Below are positions 46,392 to 55,762 of a stretch of 64,000 bases of DNA, in pieces. Made by a program: the position numbers and the translations under genes. Source of the stretch: Peribacillus frigoritolerans (GTDB lineage: Bacteria > Bacillota > Bacilli > Bacillales > Bacillaceae); the NCBI RefSeq assembly GCF_004358755.1, contig NZ_SMZY01000001.1, forward strand, positions 496,001 through 560,000, given 5' to 3'. Below the pieces are notes generated by a model. That model was not told the DNA's origin and did no database searches. It worked only from the letters and a program-made list of their open reading frames with translations. The stretch's first letter is position 1. Each line of letters begins with the position of its first letter.

Positions 46392-47255
46392 ATGTTAGAT
46401 TTGTTAAGAAGGTTATCAATCGCGTTACTAGTTGGTATATGCATCGTTCTGTTATTCGTAAGCGGCACTCAGGCAAAGGCTGAAGGAAGATCTGGCGCTG
46501 TAGAATTAAATTGGTCCAGCCCCATAAAGGGGACAATTACTGATACGTTTGGAACAAGAAGCGGAAAACATAAAGGGATTGATATCGCAGCTCCAGAAGG
46601 AACCATCATTCAGTCTGTGCAAAAAGGTCTTGTGACGAAATCCTATTATTCAGATACATATGGACATGTGGTATTTATAAAGCATCCAGAAGGCTATGAA
46701 ACGGTCTATGCTCATTTAAGCAAAAGATCAGTCTCAGAAGGTTCCAAAGTGGAAAGTGGAGATGAAATAGGCGTTATTGGAAATACAGGCGCATCAAGAG
46801 GAACACATCTTCATTTTGAAGTGCATAAAGGAAAATGGACCTTCGATAAGAAAAATGCTGTTAATCCATTTCTGATGGTGGCTGCAAATAAAATTGAAAC
46901 CGTGCCGGTGCTCTCGATGCCAGCATCAGCTGCGGTGAAAAATCCAGCTTCTATTACTGTGAAAAAAGGGGACACGCTGTGGGGGCTCTCAAAGACATAC
47001 GGCCTTCCAATTGAAGCCTTAAAAGAGAAGAATGGACTGTCATCAAACACTTTGGCAATAGGCCAAAAGTTAATCGTTAAAGATAAGCCGGATATTAAAA
47101 CGTACACTGTGAAAAAGGGAGATACCCTTTTCTCAATTGCAGATGAGTTTCAAGTGACAGTTCATCAGCTGAAAAAAGAAAATCGTTTAAAAACGGAAGC
47201 GATTTTTCCCTATCAGAACTTGAAAATCTCTAATCATTCCAGTTCTTCAGAATAA
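46392..47255 (+). CDS. Secreted M23-family peptidase with two LysM domains
   Basis: A 287-residue exported cell-wall protein. An N-terminal hydrophobic signal (about 7-30) is followed by the M23 endopeptidase domain with zinc ligands in GKHKGIDIAAPEG and THLHFEVHKG, then two LysM peptidoglycan-binding motifs (TVKKGDTLWGLSKTYGLP and TVKKGDTLFSIADEFQV). GGGGGAAG lies before the ATG at 46392. It probably cuts peptide cross-links in peptidoglycan, perhaps in sporulation or cell separation. I do not recognise a specific named orthologue. Confidence 0.88.
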   Translation: MLDLLRRLSIALLVGICIVLLFVSGTQAKAEGRSGAVELNWSSPIKGTITDTFGTRSGKHKGIDIAAPEGTIIQSVQKGLVTKSYYSDTYGHVVFIKHPEGYETVYAHLSKRSVSEGSKVESGDEIGVIGNTGASRGTHLHFEVHKGKWTFDKKNAVNPFLMVAANKIETVPVLSMPASAAVKNPASITVKKGDTLWGLSKTYGLPIEALKEKNGLSSNTLAIGQKLIVKDKPDIKTYTVKKGDTLFSIADEFQVTVHQLKKENRLKTEAIFPYQNLKISNHSSSSE

Positions 47256-47321
47256 ACAGAAAATGCATTGTCACACTGCCCAAAAAAAGTTATAATGGAC
47301 AAAACTTACGGGGGGCAGACG

Positions 47322-48134
47322 ATGCGGACAGACTATCACAATCATTTAGAACGAGGCAGCCTGACACTTGATTATTTGAAGCAATTCACAGATGAAGCTG
47401 CAAAAAAAGGCATTCAGCACTTTGGAATCTCAGAGCATGCCTATCACTTCTATCAGACAAAAGATATACTAAGCAATCCGTGGGTAGAAGAAAGACGATA
47501 CTATGATATGAAGGACTATGTGGAGCTTTTTAAAGACGCATGGAATCATGGAATTGATGTGAAAATGTCTATTGAAATGGATTATACACCAGGGAAGCAT
47601 GCTGAAATGAAAACTTTCATTGATACATATGATTTTGATTATGTTATCGGTTCCATCCACTGGGTTGATGACTTTGGCATTGATTTAAAAGAGTTTCTTC
47701 ACGAATGGGACAGGCGCGATGTAAATGAAGTATATGAAAAATATTTCGATCAGGTTGTAACACTTGCTCAGTCAAATTTGTTTGATATTGTAGGACACCT
47801 TGATTTAGTGAAGATTTTTAAATATGTGCCGAGTGATGAAGAATTTTTGCTGAAGCAATATGATAGAGCAACAGATGCTCTTGCCGCATCGAAAACCTGT
47901 GTTGAGATCAGCACGGCCGGCTTGAGAAAGCCTGTTGGTCAGCTGTATCCGGATGAAAGACTTCTCTCTCTATGTTTTCAGAAAAACATTCCGATTGTCC
48001 TTTCTTCTGATGCACATATACCTGGTGACGTGGGGGCGGACTATGATCAGGCCATCGCTCTTGCAAAAAAAGTCGGATATACTTCATTAATGACGTTCCA
48101 AAAAGGGGAGCGAAAAGAAGTGCCGCTTAAATAG
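47322..48134 (+). CDS. PHP-domain phosphatase (histidinol-phosphatase family)
   Basis: A 270-residue PHP superfamily protein with the metal-binding DYHNHLERG at 4-12, SEHAYHFY near 37-44, the VIGSIHWVD histidine and VLSSDAH near 231-237. It resembles histidinol-phosphatase HisJ-type enzymes, but the N-terminal motif differs from the usual DGHxH, so substrate is uncertain. No his genes are nearby. GGGGGG precedes the ATG at 47322. It is monocistronic with a strong terminator. Confidence 0.8.
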   Translation: MRTDYHNHLERGSLTLDYLKQFTDEAAKKGIQHFGISEHAYHFYQTKDILSNPWVEERRYYDMKDYVELFKDAWNHGIDVKMSIEMDYTPGKHAEMKTFIDTYDFDYVIGSIHWVDDFGIDLKEFLHEWDRRDVNEVYEKYFDQVVTLAQSNLFDIVGHLDLVKIFKYVPSDEEFLLKQYDRATDALAASKTCVEISTAGLRKPVGQLYPDERLLSLCFQKNIPIVLSSDAHIPGDVGADYDQAIALAKKVGYTSLMTFQKGERKEVPLK

Positions 48135-48140
48135 TTGTAT

Positions 48141-48175
48141 AAAAAAAGGTCATTCTATATAGAGTGACCTTTTTT
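48141..48175 (+). terminator. Terminator after the PHP phosphatase
   Basis: AAAAAGGTCATTCTA and TAGAGTGACCTTTTT pair with one mismatch and lead into more T residues. Confidence 0.88.
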
Positions 48176-48282
48176 CTGCAGTTCTCATTTCATAAATAAG
48201 AAAAAATTCAATCGCCTCCTATCTATTTAGTTGCTAATAGTAGTAAAATGAAAGTCTACACATCATTTAGCGGGAGAATTTC

Positions 48283-49536
48283 ATGTCAAAAAAGAAAAAA
48301 GTTCTTTACATATATTTTTTTATCAGTATGATCTGGATTTTTGGAACAGATCATTTAATTGCGGTTTTAGACTACGATATTTATACGTTTATTCTTATTT
48401 CAAAATTTAAAGCCATTGTTTTTATCATCGCCACAAGCATCTTCATCTACTACTTAATCAATGAAAACGAACAGTTTAAGGAGTTGGAGCGGGAGAAAGA
48501 AAAGCTTTTGTCCCTGATTAATTCCATGGTGGATTTTGTGAACTTTAAAGATGGCCAGGGCAGATGGATTGAAGTCAATACCTTTGGTTTGAACCTATTT
48601 CAGCTGCAGGGTGTTGAATATAAAGGGAAAAGTGACCGGGAGCTTGCTGAATACACGGATTTCTATAAAGAAGCGCTTTTATTTTGCGAAAAATCTGATG
48701 AAATCACATGGCAGGGTGGAACAGTCAGCCGCTGTGAAGAAATTATCCCGCTGCCTGACGGAAGCTTCAAAACGTTTGATACGATCAAAGTTCCACTATA
48801 TAACGATGACGGGTCAAGAAAAGCTCTTGTTGTCATCGGGCGGGATATTACACAAATGAAAGAAGCCGAGGACCGTCTGCAGAAGGCTGAAAAATTAAGT
48901 GTTGTGGGAGGTCTTGCTGCAAGTGTTGCCCATGAAATAAGAAACCCCCTGACCTCTCTAAAGGGTTTTGTTCAGCTGATGAATAAAAACGACAGTGTGA
49001 ACAAAATGTATTACGAAATTATGGAAAGCGAGCTGGACCGGATCAATGAGATCGTCGGTGAACTCCTTGTTCTGGCCAAACCGCAGAATATTCATTTTAA
49101 AAAAACAAATTTGAACCAGCTTATGTGCAACGTTATATCACTTTTGGAGTCACAGGCTAATATGTACGGCGTTAATATTGAATTTGAGCACGCAGCCGGC
49201 ATGCCGGATATTGATTGTGAGCCTAATCAGCTTAAACAAGTCTTTATTAATGTCATTAAAAACTCGATTGAAGCCGGCTCTACAACCATTGAGATTAAAG
49301 TCAGCCACAATCAGGAACATGCCTTCGTCATGATTGCTGATGATGGTGACGGAATTGAAGATGAAAGACTTAAAAGACTCGGTGAACCATTCTATTCTGT
49401 GAAAGAAAAAGGAACAGGACTCGGCCTCACCGTAAGCTACAGAATCATTGAATCACATAATGGAAAAATATCTTTCAGCAGCAAAGTTGGCGAAGGGACG
49501 GCCGTTGAGATTGAAATTCCGATGAAAAGAGCATAA
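48283..49536 (+). CDS. Orphan sensor histidine kinase, sporulation-kinase type
   Basis: A 417-residue membrane kinase: two helices at about 7-29 and 40-59, a PAS domain (about 75-195), the dimerisation domain with His217 in SVAHEIRNPLTSLKGFVQLM, and ATPase boxes NVIKNSIEAG, DDGDGIEDE and GTGLGLTV. The HEIRNPLTSLKGFxQLM block is typical of the Kin family that phosphorylates Spo0F in the sporulation phosphorelay. No response regulator is adjacent. By topology it is closest to short two-helix kinases such as KinB/KinD/KinE, but I cannot choose among them. Confidence 0.85.
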   Translation: MSKKKKVLYIYFFISMIWIFGTDHLIAVLDYDIYTFILISKFKAIVFIIATSIFIYYLINENEQFKELEREKEKLLSLINSMVDFVNFKDGQGRWIEVNTFGLNLFQLQGVEYKGKSDRELAEYTDFYKEALLFCEKSDEITWQGGTVSRCEEIIPLPDGSFKTFDTIKVPLYNDDGSRKALVVIGRDITQMKEAEDRLQKAEKLSVVGGLAASVAHEIRNPLTSLKGFVQLMNKNDSVNKMYYEIMESELDRINEIVGELLVLAKPQNIHFKKTNLNQLMCNVISLLESQANMYGVNIEFEHAAGMPDIDCEPNQLKQVFINVIKNSIEAGSTTIEIKVSHNQEHAFVMIADDGDGIEDERLKRLGEPFYSVKEKGTGLGLTVSYRIIESHNGKISFSSKVGEGTAVEIEIPMKRA

Positions 49537-49571
49537 AAAAACAGAGAGCAGGAAGCCTGTTCTCTGTTTTT
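49535..49571 (+). terminator. Terminator after the sensor kinase
   Basis: AACAGAGAGCAGG and CCTGTTCTCTGTT pair, with one mismatch, around AAG, then T residues. Confidence 0.85.
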
Positions 49572-49609
49572 GTCTATAAAGATTTCTTTATTTTTTCATT
49601 TCCAAGTGT

Positions 49610-50018
49610 CCTTATCTGTCTTTCGGAGCTAAACAGTCGGTTCAGCATTTCATAGTGTCCAGCTCCATCGCCCAACTCCTTGGCCAGAACGGCTCATCCA
49701 GCAAAGGCAAAAAGCGCCTTCACTGGCTGATCCTTATCTGTCTGTCGGAGCTAAACGGGCGATTCCGCATTTCATGGTGTCCAGCTTCACCTCCTAACTC
49801 CTCGGCCAGAACGGATCCGCCCGTAAAGGCAAAAAGCGCCTTTACGGACGGATCCTTATCTGTCTTTCGGAGCTAAACAGTCGGTTCAGCATTTCATTAG
49901 TGTCCAGCTCCATCGCCCAACTCCTTGGCCAGAACGGCTCATCCAGCAAAGGCAAAAAGCGCCTTCACTGGCTGATCCTTATCTGTCTGTCGGAGCTAAA
50001 CGGGCGATTCCGCATTTC
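49610..50018 (+). repeat. 120-bp palindromic repeat family, locus C (partial end plus three units)
   Basis: A partial 3' end (49610-49655) is followed by units at 49656-49779, 49780-49900 and 49901-50017. The first and third units are identical over about 119 bases, and the sequence before each is also nearly identical, so the block is a 245-base tandem duplication. The middle unit has a different inner stem (GGATCCG..CCGTAAAGGC pairing with GCCTTTACGG..CGGATCC, one mismatch). The last unit ends at the serA stop codon. Confidence 0.9.
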
Positions 50019-51591
50019 ATAGCTCAATGGCTCTAATAGATACGATATCATCTATTTCGGATAGGGTTGTCAGCAGAGCATCGTCCAGGGATCGGTCGAA
50101 TGAGAGCATCATGATGGCTTCTCCGCCAGCGTTTTTACGGCCTACCTGCATGGTGGCGATGTTTACTTCATGATCACCTAAAATCCGGCCTACGCGCCCA
50201 ATGACCCCCGGTTTATCAGTATGCTGAATATAAATGAGATGTCCTGATGGGTAAAAGTCGATATTAAAAGAATTAATGCCTACAATTCGTTCACCATAGT
50301 GAGGAATGTGCGTGCCTTTTATTTCAAAAGTTGTTTGGTCACCATGGATGGTTACAGTGATGCAATTCTCATATCCTGACTGATTTGAAGTGTTTTTTTC
50401 GCTGAAGCTGATTCCGCGTTCTTTTGCAATCATGCCTGCGTTTACTTCATTTACATTAGAAGCAACACGGGGTGTTAAGAACCCTGCAATCATGCTCTTT
50501 GTAATAAATGAAGTTTCAAGTTCAGCTACTGATCCTTCATATTTTATGGAAATGTCATTCACAGGTTCTTTCATGCACTGAGAAATGACGTTCCCCATTT
50601 TTTTGGCAAGCTTGTAAAATGGCTGAATTTTTTCGAATACTTCTTTTGTTAATGTCGGCAGGTTAACAGATGTCGTCACCATTTTGCCGTCCAGAAAATG
50701 AAGAACATCCTGTGCGACCTGGGCTGCAACGTTTAACTGCGCTTCCTTCGTAGAAGCTCCTAAATGAGGGGTTGCAATTACATTGTCAAAGGCAAGCAGA
50801 GGGTGATCAACTGGAGGTTCTGTTTCAAATACATCCAGAGCAACTCCTGCAATGTGCCCGTTTTCTAAAAAAGGGATAAGGGCTTCTTCATCGATAATTC
50901 CGCCTCGTGCACAGTTGAGCAAATATACGCCTTTTTTAGTCTTAGGCAAGGATTTTGCTCCAATAAGTCCTTTTGTTTCTTTTGTAAGAGGAGTATGTAC
51001 AGTAATGATATCTGCCTGCTCTAGAAGTTCATCAAGACTCGCGTTTTTTACTGATATTTTTGCAGCGCGGTCACGGGTCAAAAATGGATCGAATACAAGC
51101 ACATTTACTCCAAAAGCCTGCGCGCGTTTTGCGATTTCTGTTCCGATTCTCCCGAGTCCGACAATTCCCAATGTCTTGCCGTATAGCTCAGTTCCGACAA
51201 ATGCTGTACGATTCCATTCATTAGACTTAACGGATACATTTGCCTGCGGAATATGGCGGAGAAGGGAAGTCATCATTGCAAATGTATGCTCGGCTGTGGA
51301 AATCGTATTTCCATCAGGTGCATTAATAACGACTACACCATGTTTAGTCGCTGCATCAAGATCAATGTTATCGATTCCAACACCGGCTCTTGCAATTATT
51401 TTTAGGGACGGCATTTTAGCGATTAATTCATCCGTAACTTTAGTGGCACTTCTGACAAGCAAAGCGTGAAACGTATGGAGTTCTTCTGCTGCCTCCGACG
51501 CTTTTTTCTGAACAACCTCTACATTTTCTGCTGCAAGCAAAGGCTGTAGCCCGTCTGCACTCATTGAATCTGACACTAGTATTCGATACAT
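50017..51591 (-). CDS. serA: D-3-phosphoglycerate dehydrogenase
   Basis: A 524-residue first enzyme of serine biosynthesis. The N-terminal substrate domain, the NAD-binding Rossmann motif GIVGLGRIGTEIAKR, the catalytic segments NCARGGIIDEEAL and TPHLGASTKEAQ, an intervening ASB domain and a C-terminal ACT domain (YIQHTDKPGVIGRVGRILG) for serine feedback are all present. The ATG at 51591 follows AGGGGGAT. Its stop codon (50017-50019) lies at the edge of repeat locus C. B. subtilis serA sits at the same place next to the ribU region. Confidence 0.95.
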   Translation of the reverse strand: MYRILVSDSMSADGLQPLLAAENVEVVQKKASEAAEELHTFHALLVRSATKVTDELIAKMPSLKIIARAGVGIDNIDLDAATKHGVVVINAPDGNTISTAEHTFAMMTSLLRHIPQANVSVKSNEWNRTAFVGTELYGKTLGIVGLGRIGTEIAKRAQAFGVNVLVFDPFLTRDRAAKISVKNASLDELLEQADIITVHTPLTKETKGLIGAKSLPKTKKGVYLLNCARGGIIDEEALIPFLENGHIAGVALDVFETEPPVDHPLLAFDNVIATPHLGASTKEAQLNVAAQVAQDVLHFLDGKMVTTSVNLPTLTKEVFEKIQPFYKLAKKMGNVISQCMKEPVNDISIKYEGSVAELETSFITKSMIAGFLTPRVASNVNEVNAGMIAKERGISFSEKNTSNQSGYENCITVTIHGDQTTFEIKGTHIPHYGERIVGINSFNIDFYPSGHLIYIQHTDKPGVIGRVGRILGDHEVNIATMQVGRKNAGGEAIMMLSFDRSLDDALLTTLSEIDDIVSIRAIEL

Positions 51592-51727
51592 GATTATCCC
51601 CCTAGCACTTCTATTAAATATCAGATAATTTATCATATTGAGATTATTATGTCAATAACAGTAAAGCGTTAAAAGGGTAAAGACTTTAATTGGAAAAAGA
51701 ATGCGGATCCGATTTTAAGCATTTATA

Positions 51728-51756
51728 TTCACAAAATGAAGGGGATGCAGTATACT
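51728..51756 (+). promoter_or_regulatory. Promoter of ribU
   Basis: TTCACA and TATACT are 17 bases apart and lie about 28 bases upstream of the second FMN riboswitch. Confidence 0.65.
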
Positions 51757-51783
51757 TATCTCGAAAACAAAATAATATGATCT

Positions 51784-51913
51784 ATCTTCGGGGCAGGGTG
51801 CAATTCCCGACCGGCGGTAATGAAACAAATGTTTCTAGCCCGCGAGCCGTTTGCAGTTTGGCAGGATCTGGTGTGATTCCAGAGCCGACAGTAAAGTCTG
51901 GATGGGAGAAGAT
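51784..51913 (+). ncRNA. FMN riboswitch of ribU
   Basis: A second RFN element with ATCTTCGGGGCAGGGTG, CCCGACCGGCGGTAATG, AGCCCGCGAGCC, AGATCTGGTGTGATTCC in modified form and the closing GATGGGAGAAGAT. The outer stem ATCTTC/GAAGAT is perfect. It precedes the riboflavin transporter gene; the aptamer is followed by a terminator. Confidence 0.96.
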
Positions 51914-51971
51914 GGAGGTTCTGGCGTTTAAAATGCAAATTTTAATCGTTTATTTAACCTTGCTTAATTTC

Positions 51972-52010
51972 TCCCTTTGTGTACGATGCGCAAAGGGTTT
52001 TATTTTTGCT
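51972..52010 (+). terminator. Riboswitch-controlled terminator in the ribU leader
   Basis: CCCTTTGTG pairs with CGCAAAGGG around a loop and runs into TTTTATTTTT, between the FMN aptamer and ribU. Confidence 0.85.
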
Positions 52011-52066
52011 TGGATAAACAGGACGTATCCTTTCTTTCCGGATGGATCGAAAAAGGAGAGAGAAAG

Positions 52067-52648
52067 ATGCAGCAAAGTAAGGTGAAAAAGCAAGTATCAA
52101 TCGCAATGCTTGCAAGTGTAGGGTTTGTATTAATGATTTTTAATTTTCCGATTGGCTTCTCAAGCTTTTTAGAGCTTGATTTCGGAGATGTTCCGGCCAT
52201 TATTGCAGCTATCCTGTTTGGGCCTGGAGCGGGGATTATGGTTGAAGCAATCAAAAACATTCTTCATTATATTATCATGGGGAATGCAACAGGTGTTCCT
52301 GTAGGCCAGCTGGCCAATTTTACCGCAGGTGTTTTATATATTCTGCCTGCTTCCTATATGTACCGTAAAATGAATTCTATGAGAGGTCTTGCAATTGGAC
52401 TTTCAATCGGCACGATCGTGATGGCTCTAGTCATGAGTGTCTTAAACTATTACTTGTTTATTCCGGCATACACATGGTTCCTAAATGCTCCGGCTATGGC
52501 AGCGCCAGAATTGCGCGCCCTAATTACAGCGGGAATTCTGCCGTTTAACTTAATTAAAGGAATTGTGATGGGATTTGTGTTTATGGCAATCTTTGCGAAG
52601 CTTAAAACATGGGTTCATGCACAAACTGATTATAAACGAGCTGCATAA
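52067..52648 (+). CDS. ribU: Riboflavin transporter S component RibU
   Basis: A 193-residue six-helix ECF S component for riboflavin. It has the S-component N-terminal helix (IAMLASVGFVLMIFNFPI), the LELDFGDVPAIIAAILFGPGAGI region and a NAxGVPVGQLANF loop as in B. subtilis RibU (YpaA). AAAGGAGAG precedes the ATG at 52067; upstream reading passes through the terminator. Control by the FMN riboswitch supports the substrate. It needs the shared EcfA-A'-T module. Confidence 0.95.
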   Translation: MQQSKVKKQVSIAMLASVGFVLMIFNFPIGFSSFLELDFGDVPAIIAAILFGPGAGIMVEAIKNILHYIIMGNATGVPVGQLANFTAGVLYILPASYMYRKMNSMRGLAIGLSIGTIVMALVMSVLNYYLFIPAYTWFLNAPAMAAPELRALITAGILPFNLIKGIVMGFVFMAIFAKLKTWVHAQTDYKRAA

Positions 52649-52658
52649 TAAATAAAGA

Positions 52659-52689
52659 AAAACCCTCTGCCGCTGCAGAGGGTTTTTTG
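52659..52689 (+). terminator. Terminator between ribU and fer
   Basis: AACCCTCTGC and GCAGAGGGTT pair around CGCT with A and T runs on both sides; it can serve both convergent genes. Confidence 0.92.
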
Positions 52690-52693
52690 TGTG

Positions 52694-53002
<309 letters not shown>

Positions 53003-53223
53003 TGAAAAACTGAAAAATCAGGTGCGTACCTCTTTATATTTATACATTGTAAATCTGTTTTCAAAACTTTTCAATAGGAAAGTACAATGAGAATGCTTAT
53101 CATACAAGGCTTTCTAGTAATTAAGATACCCTTTACAGGCAACTTTAAACGCCAATTTTCAGATGGAATCTGTTACAATAGAAGCAAGAATCGAAACGTG
53201 TCAAAACGTGTAAGGTGATGTGG

Positions 53224-54273
53224 ATGAGTCAAAATTATTTAGATATTGTCTATTTAGATTGTCTTAAGAAATTCGGCGGGGAACGCTCTTCATCAGCCGT
53301 TTTTCACTTATTAAAAGGAAAAAAATCCTCACAGACGATTCAGGACAGCAAGCTTTTTCACCTTTCAAACTTATTCGGCATGTATCCGGTTTTAAAGCGA
53401 AAAGAGTTTGATGCAGCTGTGGAGAATCTCATTGAAAGTGGACAGTTAATTTATTCAGAAAATGATGCTCTTATTTTAACAAAAAAAGCTGAAACTCTTC
53501 TTGAAACAGTGCTGAAAAATAAGCCAATTCCTAAAAGCTTGAATGGATCCATCTTTTCATCAAGCGGGTTTCTTTTCTGGAAGAGACTTATGCTGTTGAC
53601 TCAAGTTCTTTCTCATTCTAAAGCAGGCAGCACAAAATACTTGCCTGTAACAAAAGATGAAAAAGTGCAGCGGTGGGTGAAGCAATTTTTAAAAAGGTCA
53701 TCTCTAAATAATATGGAGCTGTCAGATGCACTCTATCATGAAATGCTCAGTCATCTGCAACGGTTTTCAGATCGGGAGGCAGCGATTTGGGTATATCAAT
53801 TGACTTCAAATCAGCGCATTGGCCTGACATATGACCAGCTTGGCGAAAAATTTAAAGAAGATGCAGAGTACATAAAACTGCTGTTTTGGAACCTTATTCA
53901 CCGTGTACTTGAAGAATGCAGCCAAAAAAAACATCAATATCCGATCTTGAACTCTGTGATACAAGACCTTTCAAAAGTTCACCCTCTTACCGAATCCACT
54001 TCAAAAACGCTGCAGCTGATCCAATTGGGAAAATCAATAGAGGACATTGCAAGAATCAGGTATTTAAAATTAAGCACGATTGAAGATCATGTAGTCGAAA
54101 TTTCATTGAATGACACTGCTTTTGATTTTTCTATGTTTTTAGCGGATGATTGTCTTCAGGTTATTGCGAAGAAGATTGAGGAATTAAACACGCATCAGCT
54201 GAGAATTGTAAAAGAAGCGCTGAATGACCGTTATTCATATTTTCAGATCAGGCTTGCTTTTACACGTCTTTAG
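53224..54273 (+). CDS. ypbB: YpbB helix-turn-helix domain protein
   Basis: A 349-residue protein of the YpbB family that always precedes recS. The C-terminal third has a helix-turn-helix (HTH_40-like) domain (LIQLGKSIEDIARIRYLKLSTIEDHVVEI), and the rest is helical without a recognised motif. AAGGTGAT precedes the ATG at 53224. It is nine bases upstream of recS and likely works with the helicase, though its role is unproven. Confidence 0.9.
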   Translation: MSQNYLDIVYLDCLKKFGGERSSSAVFHLLKGKKSSQTIQDSKLFHLSNLFGMYPVLKRKEFDAAVENLIESGQLIYSENDALILTKKAETLLETVLKNKPIPKSLNGSIFSSSGFLFWKRLMLLTQVLSHSKAGSTKYLPVTKDEKVQRWVKQFLKRSSLNNMELSDALYHEMLSHLQRFSDREAAIWVYQLTSNQRIGLTYDQLGEKFKEDAEYIKLLFWNLIHRVLEECSQKKHQYPILNSVIQDLSKVHPLTESTSKTLQLIQLGKSIEDIARIRYLKLSTIEDHVVEISLNDTAFDFSMFLADDCLQVIAKKIEELNTHQLRIVKEALNDRYSYFQIRLAFTRL

Positions 54274-54282
54274 GAGGAAATC

Positions 54283-55758
54283 ATGAACGTTAAAGAAGCA
54301 TTAAAGCGCCATTTCGGACATGATTCATTTCGAACTGGCCAGGAAAACATCATAACTGACATTATAAACGGCCATGATGCAATCGCCCTTCTTCCTACAG
54401 GAGGAGGGAAGTCGCTTTGCTATCAGCTGCCTGCTTACATTCTGGAAGGGACGGTTCTGATCATCTCACCGCTCCTTTCACTAATGGAAGATCAGATTCA
54501 GCAAATTCGCCTCCGGGGAGAGAAAAGAGTCATTGGCTTAAATGGCGCCCTCCCTTATATGGAAAGACAAAGAGCATTAAGCAGACTGAATCAATATAAA
54601 TATATCTTTGCATCTCCTGAAATTCTGCAGTCTGAAGCAGTTGCTACGGCACTTCGGGAGATAAAACTCTCGTTATTTGCAGTTGATGAAGCTCACTGTA
54701 TTTCTCAATGGGGACATGATTTCAGACCTGACTACTCAAAGCTTGGGGAATTAAGAGAGAAACTTGGCGGTGCACCTTGCATGGCACTGACCGCGACTGC
54801 GACACCAGAAGTACTTAAGGATATTGAAAAATCTCTGCACATGACGAACGTGAAAATGCATATTCAATCCGTTAACCGCAGCAATATTGCCATTAAAATT
54901 GAGGAATGCCATTCACTTGAAGATAAGATGAAAAGAGTATCTGAACTAGTAAAAACGCTGAAAGGCCCTGGAATTATCTATTGCTCAAGCAGAAAATGGA
55001 CGGAAAACCTTGCGCAATTTCTAAAAATGGAGGGCATTCATGAGTCTGCCTGTTATCATGCCGGGATGGAGCAAGAGCAGAGGACACTGATTCAGCAGCA
55101 GTTTATTTATGATCAATTAGATGTAGTCTGCTGCACAAATGCATTTGGAATGGGTGTTAATAAAGGGAATGTCAGATTTGTCATTCATTTTCATTTTCCC
55201 TCTCAAATGGAATCCTACGTTCAGGAAATAGGAAGAGCCGGAAGAGATGGACTGCCAAGTGCGGCAATATCTCTTATTGGAAGCGGAGATATGGAAATAC
55301 CTTTAGCCCTGATGGAATCTGAGTTTTCAACGTATGAACAGCTTCATCAGACCATTTATCAAATCTCTGCAGGCAGAGATGCTGAAGGATCATTTGAAAC
55401 GGCTGGTGTAAATGAAATACAGGGAAGATTTATTCTTCATCATTTAGAAAAGCTCCCATATCCTCTGCCCGGGAATGAACAACAGGCGATTCAATTCGTT
55501 TGGGGAAGAATTGAAGACAGGCGTTCTTTCAAAAAAAGAAAATTAGACGCAGTGATGAAATGGCTGCTGTCAAAAGAATGCAGGCGGCAGGGAATTCTCA
55601 ATTACTTTGAAGAAAAGAATTTTAAGTCACAGGAGATTTGCTGTGACAGGTGCGGACTTGATCTTTTACTTTATGAAGAAAAGAAAGAGAAGCATACGCA
55701 TCTGCATCTCCTTGAGTGGAAGGCAGAATTAAAGGCTATTTTTGGCCAGAACGAGTGA
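54283..55758 (+). CDS. recS: RecQ-family DNA helicase RecS
   Basis: A 491-residue ATP-dependent 3'-5' DNA helicase. Walker A is LLPTGGGKSLCYQLPA (about 36-51), the DEAH box is in FAVDEAHCISQWGHDFRP, and motif VI is YVQEIGRAGRDG. A C-terminal zinc-binding set (CCDRCG) is present but there is no HRDC domain. The gene order ypbB-recS-ypbD identifies it as the RecS (YpbC) type of B. subtilis rather than the longer RecQ. GGAGG precedes the ATG at 54283. Confidence 0.93.
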   Translation: MNVKEALKRHFGHDSFRTGQENIITDIINGHDAIALLPTGGGKSLCYQLPAYILEGTVLIISPLLSLMEDQIQQIRLRGEKRVIGLNGALPYMERQRALSRLNQYKYIFASPEILQSEAVATALREIKLSLFAVDEAHCISQWGHDFRPDYSKLGELREKLGGAPCMALTATATPEVLKDIEKSLHMTNVKMHIQSVNRSNIAIKIEECHSLEDKMKRVSELVKTLKGPGIIYCSSRKWTENLAQFLKMEGIHESACYHAGMEQEQRTLIQQQFIYDQLDVVCCTNAFGMGVNKGNVRFVIHFHFPSQMESYVQEIGRAGRDGLPSAAISLIGSGDMEIPLALMESEFSTYEQLHQTIYQISAGRDAEGSFETAGVNEIQGRFILHHLEKLPYPLPGNEQQAIQFVWGRIEDRRSFKKRKLDAVMKWLLSKECRRQGILNYFEEKNFKSQEICCDRCGLDLLLYEEKKEKHTHLHLLEWKAELKAIFGQNE

Positions 55759-55762
55759 TGAA

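Noticed and set aside
49655-49876. 73-codon ORF downstream of the sensor kinase
   Set aside because: It consists of repeat locus C; the same peptide pattern reappears from locus D, as expected from repeated DNA.
50852-51469. 205-codon ORF antisense to serA
   Set aside because: serA is a complete conserved enzyme on the other strand; this frame has no start signals.
51690-52085. 131-codon ORF upstream of ribU
   Set aside because: It runs across the FMN riboswitch and its terminator and has no ribosome binding site.
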